NCBI RefSeq assembly: GCF_000743575.1
Contig: NZ_JQGC01000005.1
Coordinates: 1 to 64,000, forward strand
Length of the DNA stretch: 64,000 nucleotides
Direction: 5' to 3'
DNA from: Devosia riboflavina
GTDB taxonomy: Bacteria > Pseudomonadota > Alphaproteobacteria > Rhizobiales > Devosiaceae
The notes below the pieces were generated by a model. The model saw nothing but the letters and a program-made list of their open reading frames with translations, had not been told where the DNA came from and did no database searches. The position numbers were made by a program, and so were the translations under genes. Below are positions 5,788 through 14,442 of this stretch, in pieces (position 1 is the stretch's first letter; every line of letters begins with the position of its first letter).

Positions 5788-7624
5788 TGCGCGCAGCAGC
5801 CTGCTGAACGCGCTCGCAAAGTCGATCCTTCCGCCCGAGAAGCTTTCCTACTCTGAATGGGCCCGAAAGAGCTTCCGCCTCAGTGGCAATAGTGCGGCGC
5901 CGGGCAAGTTTCGCCCTTGGAAGCCGCAGCGTGGGCTGCTGGATGCCATGGGCGACCCGCTGTTGCCGCGGGTCGACGTGATCAAGGCGACACGAACCGG
6001 TTACACGACGTGCCTGGTCGCTGCCATCGGCGCGGACGCGGTCAATGACCCGTCGCCCATCATGTTGCTGATGCCGACGGACGACGACGCCCGCGGCATC
6101 ATGGTCGACGAGGTGGATCCAGCCTTTCGTGACACGCCTGCCCTCAAAGGCCTGATGAAGCAGGGCCGGATGGACGGCCGAAACACGCTGACGCAGCGCA
6201 CGATGGTGGGTGGTGGCTCGCTGAAGGTGAATAGTGCGCGTTCGCCGCGCAACCTTCGCCGTCACACGGTGAAGAAGCTCTATGTCGACGAAGTCGACGG
6301 CATGGAGATCACGAAGGAAGGCGACCCGGTCAAGCTGGCCGAGAAGCGCACGACGTCGTACGCCGACCGCAAGATTATCACCGGCTCGACGCCGACGGAC
6401 GACGAAGCTTCGATCATCGTCAAGCGATACGAGGCTTCGGACCAGCGCATCTTCGAGGTGCCCTGTCCGCACTGCAGCGAGCGTTTCGAGATACTTTGGG
6501 AGCATATCCGCTACGAAGGGACCGCCCCGGAGAGCGCGGTTTGCGACTGCCCGCTCTGCGGCTGCGAAATCGAGGAGCGCTTCAAGCCTGAGATGGTGGA
6601 GGCCGGCGAGTGGCGGGCCACCAAGCCTGAGGTGAAGGGTCACGCTGGCTTCCGCTGGAATGCCCTGATCTCGCTGTTCGCCAATGCCGCGTGGCATATT
6701 CTGGCGAAGGAGTTTGAAGACGCGAAGCGCGACGGCTTCGCCGCGATGCAGGTGTTCTACAACACCGTATTGGGCAAGGTTTGGTCGTCGTCGATCAACT
6801 ATGTCGGCGAAAACGAACTGATGGCCCGCGTCGAAGCGTTTGGCATCGAGTGGCTGGCTGCCGAGGACCGTTGGCGGGAAGATATTCCGGCGGAGGTGAT
6901 CTATCTGACCGTCGGCATCGACGTGCAGGTGGATCGACTTGAGTGCACCATCATGGGATGGACGGGAACACAGCGCGTGTTTCTCGGCCACCATGTCATC
7001 ATGGGGCCAACCAACCTGCAGAGCACTTGGGACGAGTGCGACGCCTTCCTGCTGACCAGGTGGCAACACCCGCTTGGTGGGGAAATTGGCATCGAGGCCG
7101 CGGGCATCGACGCTGGCGACGGCAACCGAACCCAATACGTCTACGATTTCACGTCCACGAAGCTCGACCGAAAGGTCGTGGCCATCAAGGGCGTGGGCGG
7201 GGCAAAGCCGATCATCTCGATCAGCCGTTCAAGGCATAAGCGGTACCACGGCGCCACGTTCTTCAACATCGGCGTCGACCAGATCAAGACCGATATCTTG
7301 GTGACGTTGCCGGTGCCGCGCATCAACAAAGCGGGCGAGGAATCGCCACAGGCTTTCCGCTTCTCCGATAGCCTGCCGGCGGAATGGTTCCGGCAGATCA
7401 CATCGGAGCGCCGCCAGGTGAAATACAAGCACGGCAAACCGAAAATCGAGTTCGTGCGCATCGAAAACCGACAAGCAGAAGCTCTCGACGGCGCGGTCTA
7501 TGCGATCGCGGTGAAGAGCCTTTGCAAATTCGACTACGACGCCCGCCGGATTGAACTGGCAGGCAAACCGGCGGCCAAAGCCGCGCCGGATCTATCAGCA
7601 ATCGCCAGCAGGCTAAACGGGTAG
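5777..7624 (+). CDS. Terminase large subunit, lambda GpA family
   Basis: A 615-residue ATP-driven DNA packaging motor and headful/cos nuclease. A GpA-type Walker A region KATRTGYTT is at about residues 70-78 and a Walker B LYVDEVD at 168-174. A zinc-ribbon-like cluster has cysteines at 230, 233, 256, 258, 261 and 263. The nuclease part begins near GIDVQVDRLECTIMGW. In lambda GpA the adenosine-binding loop reads KSARVGYSK; here the last Lys is Thr while the first Lys is kept. The ATG at 5777 is followed directly by a second ATG at 5780; either fits. It overlaps terS and is followed seven bases later by the portal gene. Confidence 0.93.
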   Translation: MMLDARSSLLNALAKSILPPEKLSYSEWARKSFRLSGNSAAPGKFRPWKPQRGLLDAMGDPLLPRVDVIKATRTGYTTCLVAAIGADAVNDPSPIMLLMPTDDDARGIMVDEVDPAFRDTPALKGLMKQGRMDGRNTLTQRTMVGGGSLKVNSARSPRNLRRHTVKKLYVDEVDGMEITKEGDPVKLAEKRTTSYADRKIITGSTPTDDEASIIVKRYEASDQRIFEVPCPHCSERFEILWEHIRYEGTAPESAVCDCPLCGCEIEERFKPEMVEAGEWRATKPEVKGHAGFRWNALISLFANAAWHILAKEFEDAKRDGFAAMQVFYNTVLGKVWSSSINYVGENELMARVEAFGIEWLAAEDRWREDIPAEVIYLTVGIDVQVDRLECTIMGWTGTQRVFLGHHVIMGPTNLQSTWDECDAFLLTRWQHPLGGEIGIEAAGIDAGDGNRTQYVYDFTSTKLDRKVVAIKGVGGAKPIISISRSRHKRYHGATFFNIGVDQIKTDILVTLPVPRINKAGEESPQAFRFSDSLPAEWFRQITSERRQVKYKHGKPKIEFVRIENRQAEALDGAVYAIAVKSLCKFDYDARRIELAGKPAAKAAPDLSAIASRLNG

Positions 7625-7631
7625 GGTGCTC

Positions 7632-9353
7632 ATGAGCGGAGAATTGGTGGCCAAGCCGCGCATTCGCGTGCCGGCGGGCTCATCGCCCCTCGCTTCGACG
7701 GCATTGGACCAGCGCCAGGCGCCGTACGTGCAGTATCAGAGGGAGGCCAATACCTTCCTCCAAGGGTTCATGCCGCTGCTGCGCGACCAGTCGGACGTGG
7801 TCGGCGGCTCGTGGGAGAAGCAGGCCGCTCGAGTCATCCACGGCTATCAGCACTCCGGCTTTATCCGTGGCGTACTGGACGTCAGCACGGCCCAGGTCGT
7901 GGGGTCTGGCCTGCGCATGTCCGCGCAGCCGGACACCGATACGCTTGGTTGGTCGAAAGAGGTTGGCGCTGAGTTTGCGCGCAAGCGAGAAGCGAGCTTT
8001 CAGGCGTGGGCGAGCAACCCGTATCACTGCGATGCGAGCGGCCAACTGGCCTTCGGCCAGCAGCAGCAGGCATTCTACTGGTGCGCGCTCGCCTTTGGTG
8101 AAGGGCTGGCTCTCAACCGCACAATTGAGCGTCCGGGGTCCAAATATCTGACCAAATTCAAGCTGCTGCCGCCGTCTCGCATTGCGAACACCTCGGACGG
8201 CATGAACTTGGTGCAGGGAGTGCGGATTGACGGCGACGGCATGCCGATCGCTATCAGGCTCTATGCCAAAAATTCGGTCGGGATGCTTGAGGAGCGGGAA
8301 GTCCCAATCCGTGACAAGCACGGCTTTTTGCGCGTCATGCACCGGTTTATGCCGGCAGTCGCGCAGACTCGCAACGTGGCTGATGTCGCTACTGGTATGA
8401 AGGCCTATCGGCAGTTCGACCAGTATTCGGACGCGAACCTGACGCAGAAGATGATCCGGACCATTTTCGGTGCGGTCGTAAAGTCCAACCTGCAGGGCCT
8501 CGCGGCCTTCGAGGGCCTGATGACCGAGGCCGATCAGATCAACCCGTCACCGGTGCTGGACCTCGCAAAGTTTGGGGAGGCCAAGGCCGGCTGGTATGAC
8601 GGGTCAAGGATCGACCTGTCGTCGCATGGGCGCATTGCGCACATGTTCCCGAACGACGAGCTGGATTTCGTCGAATCGAAAGCGGCGGGCGACGAGTTCG
8701 ACCCCATCGCGCGCTGGCTCTGGCTGGAAATTGCCGCAGCGGCCGGTGTCTCCTACGAGAGCGCCACTGGCGACTACCGTGGTGCCACCTACTCGTCGGT
8801 TCGCATGGCCGGTGCCAAGGAGTGGTTGGGCGTCATTCGTCGACGCGATTCGCTCATTGTGCCGTTCTGCCAGGAGGCGGCTGACAGCGTTCTCGAAGAG
8901 GACATCGCGACTGGTCGGATCAAGATCCCGGGTGGTCTCGACACCTTCTACGAGCACCGAGATGCGATCTGTCGTGCCAAGTGGGCCGGCCCGCGGCAAC
9001 CGCAGGCCGATGACTTCAAGACCGCCCGCGCCCACGAGGTGAGGAAGGCGATGGGGGCCACAACCCTCGACGAGATCTTCACCGATTACGGCATGGACTG
9101 GGACGACGCGATGCGCCAGCAGGCTCGCGAAAACAAACTTGCCGACGAGCTTGGTCTGCCACGGCCATGGGCCCCAACCACTCCTCTCCAGACAAGGGAG
9201 GGGCAGGAATTGGCGCTCAATGATCCGGGCAACGATGGCCAAGAGAAGAAGGACAAGCCGGCGAGAAAGCGTAAGGGTGTCAAGGACGACCCCGAGCGTG
9301 ATCCTGATGATGCTCTGGCCGAAGAGGTCGAGCCCGCAGAGGAGGGCGACTGA
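7632..9353 (+). CDS. Phage portal protein, lambda GpB family
   Basis: A 573-residue portal protein, the dodecameric channel at the capsid vertex through which DNA is packaged. Family features are the long helical stem region, the segment PPSRIANTSDGMNLVQGVR, a GATYSSVRMAGAKEWLGVIRR-like motif near residues 385-405, and a charged, low-complexity C-terminus (KKDKPARKRKGVKDD). It lies between terminase and the gpW-like gene, as in lambda. The ATG at 7632 was chosen; an upstream in-frame GTG at 7626 is possible. The lambda portal is partly trimmed at its N-terminus by the capsid protease, but whether that happens here cannot be seen. Confidence 0.92.
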   Translation: MSGELVAKPRIRVPAGSSPLASTALDQRQAPYVQYQREANTFLQGFMPLLRDQSDVVGGSWEKQAARVIHGYQHSGFIRGVLDVSTAQVVGSGLRMSAQPDTDTLGWSKEVGAEFARKREASFQAWASNPYHCDASGQLAFGQQQQAFYWCALAFGEGLALNRTIERPGSKYLTKFKLLPPSRIANTSDGMNLVQGVRIDGDGMPIAIRLYAKNSVGMLEEREVPIRDKHGFLRVMHRFMPAVAQTRNVADVATGMKAYRQFDQYSDANLTQKMIRTIFGAVVKSNLQGLAAFEGLMTEADQINPSPVLDLAKFGEAKAGWYDGSRIDLSSHGRIAHMFPNDELDFVESKAAGDEFDPIARWLWLEIAAAAGVSYESATGDYRGATYSSVRMAGAKEWLGVIRRRDSLIVPFCQEAADSVLEEDIATGRIKIPGGLDTFYEHRDAICRAKWAGPRQPQADDFKTARAHEVRKAMGATTLDEIFTDYGMDWDDAMRQQARENKLADELGLPRPWAPTTPLQTREGQELALNDPGNDGQEKKDKPARKRKGVKDDPERDPDDALAEEVEPAEEGD

Positions 9354-9604
9354 TGGCGGTCAGTTTCGACCTCATCTTTGCGGAGCCGTTTGATCCGTGC
9401 ACTGCTCTTGCTGCTCTTCGGCCGGCGTTCATGAAAATGCGACTCGAGGGGCAGCCTCAGAAAATCATGTTCCGCGACCGTGAGGTTTGGTTCCACAAGC
9501 CAGACCTCAATGCGTGGACAGAGGTTATGAACGACCTCGAGCGCCAGTGCCGGGAAAAGAAAGGGCTTCCGCCCCGTCGCTTCGCGATTACGGCTGGCTA
9601 CTGA
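9353..9604 (+). CDS. Head-tail joining protein, gpW-like
   Basis: An 83-residue protein whose ATG overlaps the stop of the portal gene (TGATG). Lambda gpW (68 residues) binds below the portal and closes the filled head. The pattern here, a helix (CTALAALRPAFMKMRLEG), a beta-like turn (KIMFRDREVWF) and a second helix (NAWTEVMNDLERQC), matches the gpW alpha-beta-alpha fold. In lambda W lies between terminase and portal; here it follows the portal, as in many lambda-head prophages of alphaproteobacteria. Assignment rests on fold pattern and position. Confidence 0.65.
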   Translation: MAVSFDLIFAEPFDPCTALAALRPAFMKMRLEGQPQKIMFRDREVWFHKPDLNAWTEVMNDLERQCREKKGLPPRRFAITAGY

Positions 9605-9624
9605 TCCAACATTAGGAACCCGAC

Positions 9625-10842
9625 ATGACGATCCATGACGTTGCCCTCGCTGAGGCGTGGGCAATGCGCGCTGACGCGCTCGAAACGCTCCTGTCGATCG
9701 CCGGCCGGGCGAATGAAGTCACGCCCGAAGCTCTGGAAGCGTACCGCACCAAATTCCACGAGAAGGGCGCCGGGCTGCGTATCCGCGACGACGTTGCGAT
9801 CCTCGACTTCGCTGGCCCGATGTTCAAGAAGGCCAACCTCTTTCAAGCCATGTCGGGTGCGATGTCGTACCAGACGATGGCGACAGATGTTCAGCTCGCG
9901 CTCGATGATCCCAAGGTCAATGCGATCATTGGGCTCTTCGACACGCCGGGCGGCACAGTGAACGGCTGCGACGAACTCGCCGCGTCCATATTCGCGGCTC
10001 GCGGGAAAAAGCCAATGGTCGCTTTTGTGAGCGGCCAGATGTGCTCGGCCGGCTATTGGCTGGGCACTGCATTCGACAAGATCGTCATGAGCGACGCCAG
10101 CATTGTCGGCTCGATTGGCGTCATCCTCGGGATCGAGGATCGGACAGTGGCAGACGAGCGCCGCGGCGTCAAAACGGTGGAGTTCGTCTCCTCCCGCGCA
10201 CCCGGCAAGCGGCCGGACTATGACACCGATGCTGGCAAGGCGCTGATCCAGCGCCGGGTTGATGACCTCGAGGCGGTGTTCATTGCCGCGGTCGCCCGGC
10301 ATCGCGGCATCGACGCGGCCACCGTCATCAAGGACTTCGGCGCCGGCGGCGTCGAAATCGGCGCCAACGCCGTGAAACTCAAGATGGCCGACGAGCTCGG
10401 TTCCTTTGAGAGCGTTTTTGCCAGCCTTACCCAACGCGGCCCGCGCCGCTCAACCAAGCCAACAGGAGCACGATCCATGGCGAACGAACCCGGCGCGTCC
10501 GGCGACGAAAAGACTTTCACCCAAGCGGAACTCGACAAGGCCGTTGCCGATGGCATCGCTGCGCACGAAGCCCGCCGCACCAAGATCCTTGGCAGCGAGG
10601 AAGGTAAGGCGAACCCCAAGCTTGCCGCCAGCCTGGCCGGCCAGGTGGGTCTCACCGCTGAAGCCGCTATCGCCATCCTGAAGGACGCTGGCCCGGCCGC
10701 AACCGAGAAGTCCGAGGCCGATGCGGCCAAGGACTTCAAGAACAAGAAGAAGGAGGGCGATGGCCTCGCCTTCGCATCCGAAGCGGGCGATCAGGAAGTC
10801 GCCTTCGACTGGGATGCAGCCTTCGGTCGCAGCAAGAAGTAA
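9625..10842 (+). CDS. Capsid maturation protease of the S49/SppA type, with scaffold C-terminus
   Basis: A 405-residue fusion like lambda gpC. Residues 55-270 are an S49 (ClpP/SppA fold) serine protease with FDTPGGTVNGCDELA at 105-119 and the nucleophile Ser141 in CSAGYW. Lys195 is a plausible general base, by analogy with the Ser-Lys dyad of lambda C. Residues 285-405 are a charged, helical scaffold region (KTFTQAELDKAVADGIAAHE and a Lys-rich end). The protease trims head proteins and digests the scaffold during capsid maturation. An AGGAACC site precedes the ATG. A second in-frame start inside the gene can make the scaffold alone. Confidence 0.88.
   Translation: MTIHDVALAEAWAMRADALETLLSIAGRANEVTPEALEAYRTKFHEKGAGLRIRDDVAILDFAGPMFKKANLFQAMSGAMSYQTMATDVQLALDDPKVNAIIGLFDTPGGTVNGCDELAASIFAARGKKPMVAFVSGQMCSAGYWLGTAFDKIVMSDASIVGSIGVILGIEDRTVADERRGVKTVEFVSSRAPGKRPDYDTDAGKALIQRRVDDLEAVFIAAVARHRGIDAATVIKDFGAGGVEIGANAVKLKMADELGSFESVFASLTQRGPRRSTKPTGARSMANEPGASGDEKTFTQAELDKAVADGIAAHEARRTKILGSEEGKANPKLAASLAGQVGLTAEAAIAILKDAGPAATEKSEADAAKDFKNKKKEGDGLAFASEAGDQEVAFDWDAAFGRSKK
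10477..10842 (+). CDS. Nested in-frame scaffold protein, Nu3-like
   Basis: A 121-residue product beginning MANEPGASGDEKTF from an internal ATG in the same frame as the protease. An AGGAG site lies eight bases before this ATG (10463-10470 region). Lambda makes its scaffold Nu3 in just this way from within gene C, so the free scaffold can outnumber the protease fusion. The product is mostly charged and helical, as scaffolds are. Expression from this start is inferred from the ribosome site and the lambda precedent. Confidence 0.6.
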   Translation: MANEPGASGDEKTFTQAELDKAVADGIAAHEARRTKILGSEEGKANPKLAASLAGQVGLTAEAAIAILKDAGPAATEKSEADAAKDFKNKKKEGDGLAFASEAGDQEVAFDWDAAFGRSKK

Positions 10843-10857
10843 CGGAGGGCAACAGCA

Positions 10858-11526
10858 ATGTTCACTGCACCACTCACGACCAGTGTCGAAGGCGCTGGCT
10901 ACCATATCGTCTCCGAGGAGATCTACCGTTCGCGCGAGCAGATCATGCTGCTCGGCGTCGCTGCCGGCTGGCTCGCTGCTGGCACCGTGCTCGGCAAGAT
11001 CCGCGTCGGTGACATCAATGTTGTGGCCAAGGCCGGCGGCAACACCGGCAACGGTACCGTCAGCGCCGTGACCGCCAAGAAGGGCGCCAAGGCGGGCACC
11101 TACCGCGTCGACTTCACGGCAGCGACCAAGTTCGACGTGGTCGACCCGGAAGGGTACCGCATCAAGTCCGGTTCGACCGGGACCGCCTACAACGACGATC
11201 TCGGCTTCACCATCACCGCCGGCGGTAACGCCTTCGTGGCCGGAGACGCGTTCGATATCGTCGTCGAGCTGACCGATGGCGCCTATGGCCCCCTCGACCT
11301 GACGGCCGGGAACGGCCTCGAAGAGGCAGTTGGTGTCCTCTGGGAGGGGCGCAACGTCGTTCTCGGCGAGGACGAAGACCCGATCCCCGTTCGCGCCGTC
11401 GCCAACATCCGCGAAACCGAAGTCCACGCCGGCCTGCTTGTCTGGCCCGAGGGCATCACCGCCGAGCAGCAGGCCGCCGCGCAGGCGCAGCTCGCCGCGC
11501 GTCACGTCATCCTGCGCTCTAAGTAA
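10858..11526 (+). CDS. Head decoration protein, lambda gpD family
   Basis: A 222-residue protein. Lambda gpD (110 residues) binds as trimers on the expanded capsid and stabilises it. The family signature here is a short N-terminal arm, the DINVVAKAGGNTGNG region, and a C-terminal part with GLEEAVGVLWEGRNV and HAGLLVWPEGIT. The protein is about twice the lambda length, with the extra beta-rich sequence in the middle (residues 60-140). It has a strong GGAGGG site and sits between the scaffold and major capsid genes, as D does in lambda. Confidence 0.8.
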   Translation: MFTAPLTTSVEGAGYHIVSEEIYRSREQIMLLGVAAGWLAAGTVLGKIRVGDINVVAKAGGNTGNGTVSAVTAKKGAKAGTYRVDFTAATKFDVVDPEGYRIKSGSTGTAYNDDLGFTITAGGNAFVAGDAFDIVVELTDGAYGPLDLTAGNGLEEAVGVLWEGRNVVLGEDEDPIPVRAVANIRETEVHAGLLVWPEGITAEQQAAAQAQLAARHVILRSK

Positions 11527-11537
11527 GGGTCGAAGAC

Positions 11538-12563
11538 ATGTCCGAAACCGTAATGAATATCTTCGACCATGCGGCGTTCCGCACGGCCGAGCTGAACGAA
11601 AAGGTCATCGACCGCGTCGACTACAAGCCGGAGCTGCTTGGCTCTCTCGGCATCTTCGAGCCGATCTATTCCCGCTCGCGCACCATCCTGATCGCTAATA
11701 GCGACAAGGGGCTCCAGCTCATTCCGACGTCGGAAACTGGCGCTCCGCCGGAAGAACTGAAGGTCTCGGGCACTCAGCTCCGCCCGTTCCAGACCCGCCG
11801 CCTTGCCAAGGGCTCGACCATCTACGCCGAATCCCTCCAGGGCGTTATGGCGCTGCCATTTGCCGACCAGGTGAAAGAAATCGGCAAGGAAATCGCTGAT
11901 CGCACCCAGCGCATCACCGACGACATGGAACTGACCTGGGAGCACATGCGCCTCGGCGCTATCACCGGCAAGGTTTACGACGCCGATGGCACGACACTGC
12001 TCGACAACTGGTATCAGCAGTGGGGCGTTGCGGAGCCGGCGGAGATCAACTTCGATCTGGGCAACGCGAATGGCGACTTGCGGAAGAAGTTCCGCGACCT
12101 GAAGCGCGAAATGCAGAAGAAGGCCAAGGGTGTCTGGACGACCCGCACCCGCGTTTACGGCCTTGCTGGCGACCAGTTCTTCGACATGGTGGTCAACCAC
12201 CCGCAGTACAAAGAAACCCGCCTTGGCAACAACCGCTCGGGCGAACTCGAAGACATCCCCGGCTTCTCCAGCCTGACTTTCGAAGGCGTGACGCTCATCA
12301 ACTATCGTGGCACCGACGACGGCACCACGATGGCGATCGACACCAACAAGGTGAAGTTCTTCCCTGTTGGCGCCCGTGGCGCTTTCCAGGTCGGCTGGGC
12401 TCCGGCCGAGTTCTTCCCCTATGTGAACCAGCGTGGTCGTGAAAAGTACCTGCTGATCCTCAAGGATCTGCATCGTGACGCGTGGCGGCGCCCGGAACTC
12501 TACAGCTATCCGCTGTTCATCTGCACGCGTCCCGAAATGTTGCTGCGCGGCCGGGCCTCCTGA
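11538..12563 (+). CDS. Major capsid protein, lambda gpE family
   Basis: A 341-residue major head protein, exactly the length of lambda gpE. Recognisable family segments are DHAAFRTAELNEKVIDRVDY near the N-terminus, TQRITDDMELTWEHMRLGAI at about 113-132, and WRRPELYSYPLF near the C-terminus. It assembles into the procapsid on the scaffold and adopts the HK97 fold. It follows the decoration gene and precedes head-completion genes. Codon use here is more biased to C-ending codons than in the accessory genes, as expected of a highly expressed gene. Confidence 0.92.
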   Translation: MSETVMNIFDHAAFRTAELNEKVIDRVDYKPELLGSLGIFEPIYSRSRTILIANSDKGLQLIPTSETGAPPEELKVSGTQLRPFQTRRLAKGSTIYAESLQGVMALPFADQVKEIGKEIADRTQRITDDMELTWEHMRLGAITGKVYDADGTTLLDNWYQQWGVAEPAEINFDLGNANGDLRKKFRDLKREMQKKAKGVWTTRTRVYGLAGDQFFDMVVNHPQYKETRLGNNRSGELEDIPGFSSLTFEGVTLINYRGTDDGTTMAIDTNKVKFFPVGARGAFQVGWAPAEFFPYVNQRGREKYLLILKDLHRDAWRRPELYSYPLFICTRPEMLLRGRAS

Positions 12564-12566
12564 TCA

Positions 12567-12977
12567 ATGTCGCTATTCGCAGACCTCGAGACGCTTGTCT
12601 CGGCGCACGTGGATGTAGCGTTCGGTGACCCGGTCACCCACTATCCCCGCCGCCGTGGCGAGATCTCGGGGTCGGCGGACCCGACCCGATCAATCGTCAC
12701 GGTAGTGGGGGTTGTCGACTTCAATCCACGCACGGTGACGCCTAAGGGAAAAGAGCAGTTCGACGCTTTTCAGCCGAACTTGATGGGCGAGAAGGTGCAC
12801 GTCTCGTTCGATGAAAATGCGTTTCCCGGCCGTGATGCGCGGCCGAGGCAGGGCGACCGCCTGGTCGCCGAACTGAAAACCGGCACCTTCACCTTTGAGG
12901 TGGTGACAACCGAGCCCGACGAGCTGGGACGGTTTGTCTGCCCCTGCAAGGTTTTGGGCAACGGAGTGATCTTATGA
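12567..12977 (+). CDS. Putative head-completion or head-tail joining protein
   Basis: A 136-residue protein directly after the capsid gene, the place of FII-type head-tail connectors in lambda. It is predicted to be beta-rich, with IVTVVGVVDF, EKVHVSFDENAF and DRLVAELKTGTFTFEVV strands, which suits a small ring-forming connector. No clear sequence family could be recognised. Its stop overlaps the next gene by four bases (ATGA). Confidence 0.5.
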   Translation: MSLFADLETLVSAHVDVAFGDPVTHYPRRRGEISGSADPTRSIVTVVGVVDFNPRTVTPKGKEQFDAFQPNLMGEKVHVSFDENAFPGRDARPRQGDRLVAELKTGTFTFEVVTTEPDELGRFVCPCKVLGNGVIL

Positions 12978-13681
12978 GCCTCGTCAGTTTCGGTCTCCGC
13001 CTGGTGGCCTCGCGCCTCCTGCGGGGCCGAACCTGGGCGGGTGACCGCATCTACAACAGCCCAGTCGATCCTATCGCTCAATGGGAAGCTGAGGCCGACC
13101 GAGGCGAGCAGACGGCGTGCATTGCACTCTATTCCGGCAAGCGCGTCGCCAGTGTCGTTGGCAAGGCAACACAGGGCACCGGTGCCGTTGTCGAACTCAC
13201 CTTCGCCGTCTTTCTGCCTCCGACGATTACCGTCGGCGACGGCGAGAACAGCCTGACGCTGGAGACCTCCAATACGGGCGGGGCGGTTGTCATCGACTTT
13301 GTCGGCCGCCAGATCGAAGCAGCGTTTCGCTTCGGCCCTCAGCAATGGAGGGAGATCTGGGACATATTCGTTGTCAGCATCCTTGAAGTCAGGAGCCGAC
13401 CGCTACTCTATGAGGTCGACAAGACGGTTCAGATCCCGTGCGTTGAAGTGACGTGGGATCTGAAGGTGATCCCCGATCCTGATTTCGGCGTCGCTATGCT
13501 GCCTGGCTGGCAGAAGCTCCATGACGCTATGTTGGCCGACGAGGACTACGCGCCTCTGGCGCCGTTGATGCTGAGCGCCATCAGCGCGCCGCAGGAGCTT
13601 GCCGATTGGCAAAAGGTGCAGGCAGCCCTCGGCATGAGCGCTCCGGCCGTGCACTCCTTTGGGATCACGCCAATTGAATGA
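12974..13681 (+). CDS. Hypothetical phage structural protein, possible tail completion
   Basis: A 235-residue protein between the head-completion and baseplate V genes. It starts MSLVSFGLRLVASRLL, has a short segment GDRIYNSPVDPIAQW near residues 25-39, then beta-rich sequence (TVGDGENSLTLETSN), and a helical C-terminus. In P2-like operons tail-completion proteins R and S sit near this point, and in lambda-like operons U; the sequence does not settle which, if any, applies. It overlaps the upstream gene by four bases and the downstream gene by up to 23. Confidence 0.45.
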   Translation: MSLVSFGLRLVASRLLRGRTWAGDRIYNSPVDPIAQWEAEADRGEQTACIALYSGKRVASVVGKATQGTGAVVELTFAVFLPPTITVGDGENSLTLETSNTGGAVVIDFVGRQIEAAFRFGPQQWREIWDIFVVSILEVRSRPLLYEVDKTVQIPCVEVTWDLKVIPDPDFGVAMLPGWQKLHDAMLADEDYAPLAPLMLSAISAPQELADWQKVQAALGMSAPAVHSFGITPIE

Positions 13682-14243
13682 GATTGGTCGACTTATTCGC
13701 CTTGTCGGCGCTGTGCTGGCGCGCACGGCCGAGAGCGACCGCCGGATCGCGGGAATTGAGTTTCGCGGACGTGTCGCAGAGGTCGATGCGGCAAAGCACG
13801 CCATCAAGATGGTCATCGGAAAAACGCCAGAGGGCGACGACGTCCTCAGTCCTTGGGTGCCGGTCACGCAGACCGCCGGAGCAATGAAGTTCCACGACCT
13901 GCCAAGCGTTGGGCAGCAAGGGGCGATCGTCTCCGCCAGCGGCGATATCGAGCAAGCCCGCTTCACGCCGCTGCATTGGTCCGAAGGGTACGAGGCGCCG
14001 TCAGATGACCCGGACGTCAAGGTGATGGAGATGGGGTCAGTTTCGGTGACCTGGGGCTCGGAGTTTATCCGCGCACAGGTGGGCGACAGCGTCCTCGAAA
14101 TCACGGGGGCGGGGATACTGCTCAACGGCCATCTCGTCGCCGTCACCGGCGCCGACCACACCCATAACGATGTGAACATCGGTGACACGCACGTCCACGG
14201 CGGAGTTCTCCGCGGCGGATCAGACACCGACACCCCTCACTGA
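13659..14243 (+). CDS. Baseplate assembly protein V (spike)
   Basis: A protein of up to 194 residues of the P2 gpV / Mu gp45 family, the trimeric membrane-piercing spike under the contractile tail. The N-terminal OB-like domain has RGRVAEVDAAKHAIKMVIG; the C-terminal part is a beta-helix. It ends with a His-rich tip (DHTHNDVNIGDTHVHGG) containing two HxH motifs, the type of site that binds iron at the apex of such spikes. The start is uncertain: TTG codons at 13659 and 13674 are both in frame and no ATG is near. This is the first of the P2-type tail genes and marks the junction with the lambda-type head module. Confidence 0.85.
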   Translation: MGSRQLNEIGRLIRLVGAVLARTAESDRRIAGIEFRGRVAEVDAAKHAIKMVIGKTPEGDDVLSPWVPVTQTAGAMKFHDLPSVGQQGAIVSASGDIEQARFTPLHWSEGYEAPSDDPDVKVMEMGSVSVTWGSEFIRAQVGDSVLEITGAGILLNGHLVAVTGADHTHNDVNIGDTHVHGGVLRGGSDTDTPH

Positions 14244-14253
14244 GGAGCTACCT

Positions 14254-14442
14254 ATGAAGAAAACCTACATCGTCACCGACAAAGCCGGTCGCGACGTGGC
14301 CGGCCTGCCAAGCCCCGGCGCCGACAAGCCTATCCGGCTCACGGAAGCCCAGGCAGAGCATCCCCTTCGCTTGGGGTACATTCGCCTGCCCACCGACCAC
14401 GATGGTGACGGCAAGCCGGGCGGCGCCAAGAAGACGCGCTAA
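14254..14442 (+). CDS. Small phage tail-region protein (62 aa)
   Basis: A 62-residue protein beginning MKKTYIVTDKAGRDVAG. It has the segment LTEAQAEHPLRLGYIRLP, also seen in short proteins of other tailed-phage operons of alphaproteobacteria, and a flexible basic end (GKPGGAKKTR). A GAGGAG ribosome site lies six bases before the ATG. It sits between baseplate genes V and W and its stop overlaps the next ATG. Function unknown. Confidence 0.6.
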   Translation: MKKTYIVTDKAGRDVAGLPSPGADKPIRLTEAQAEHPLRLGYIRLPTDHDGDGKPGGAKKTR

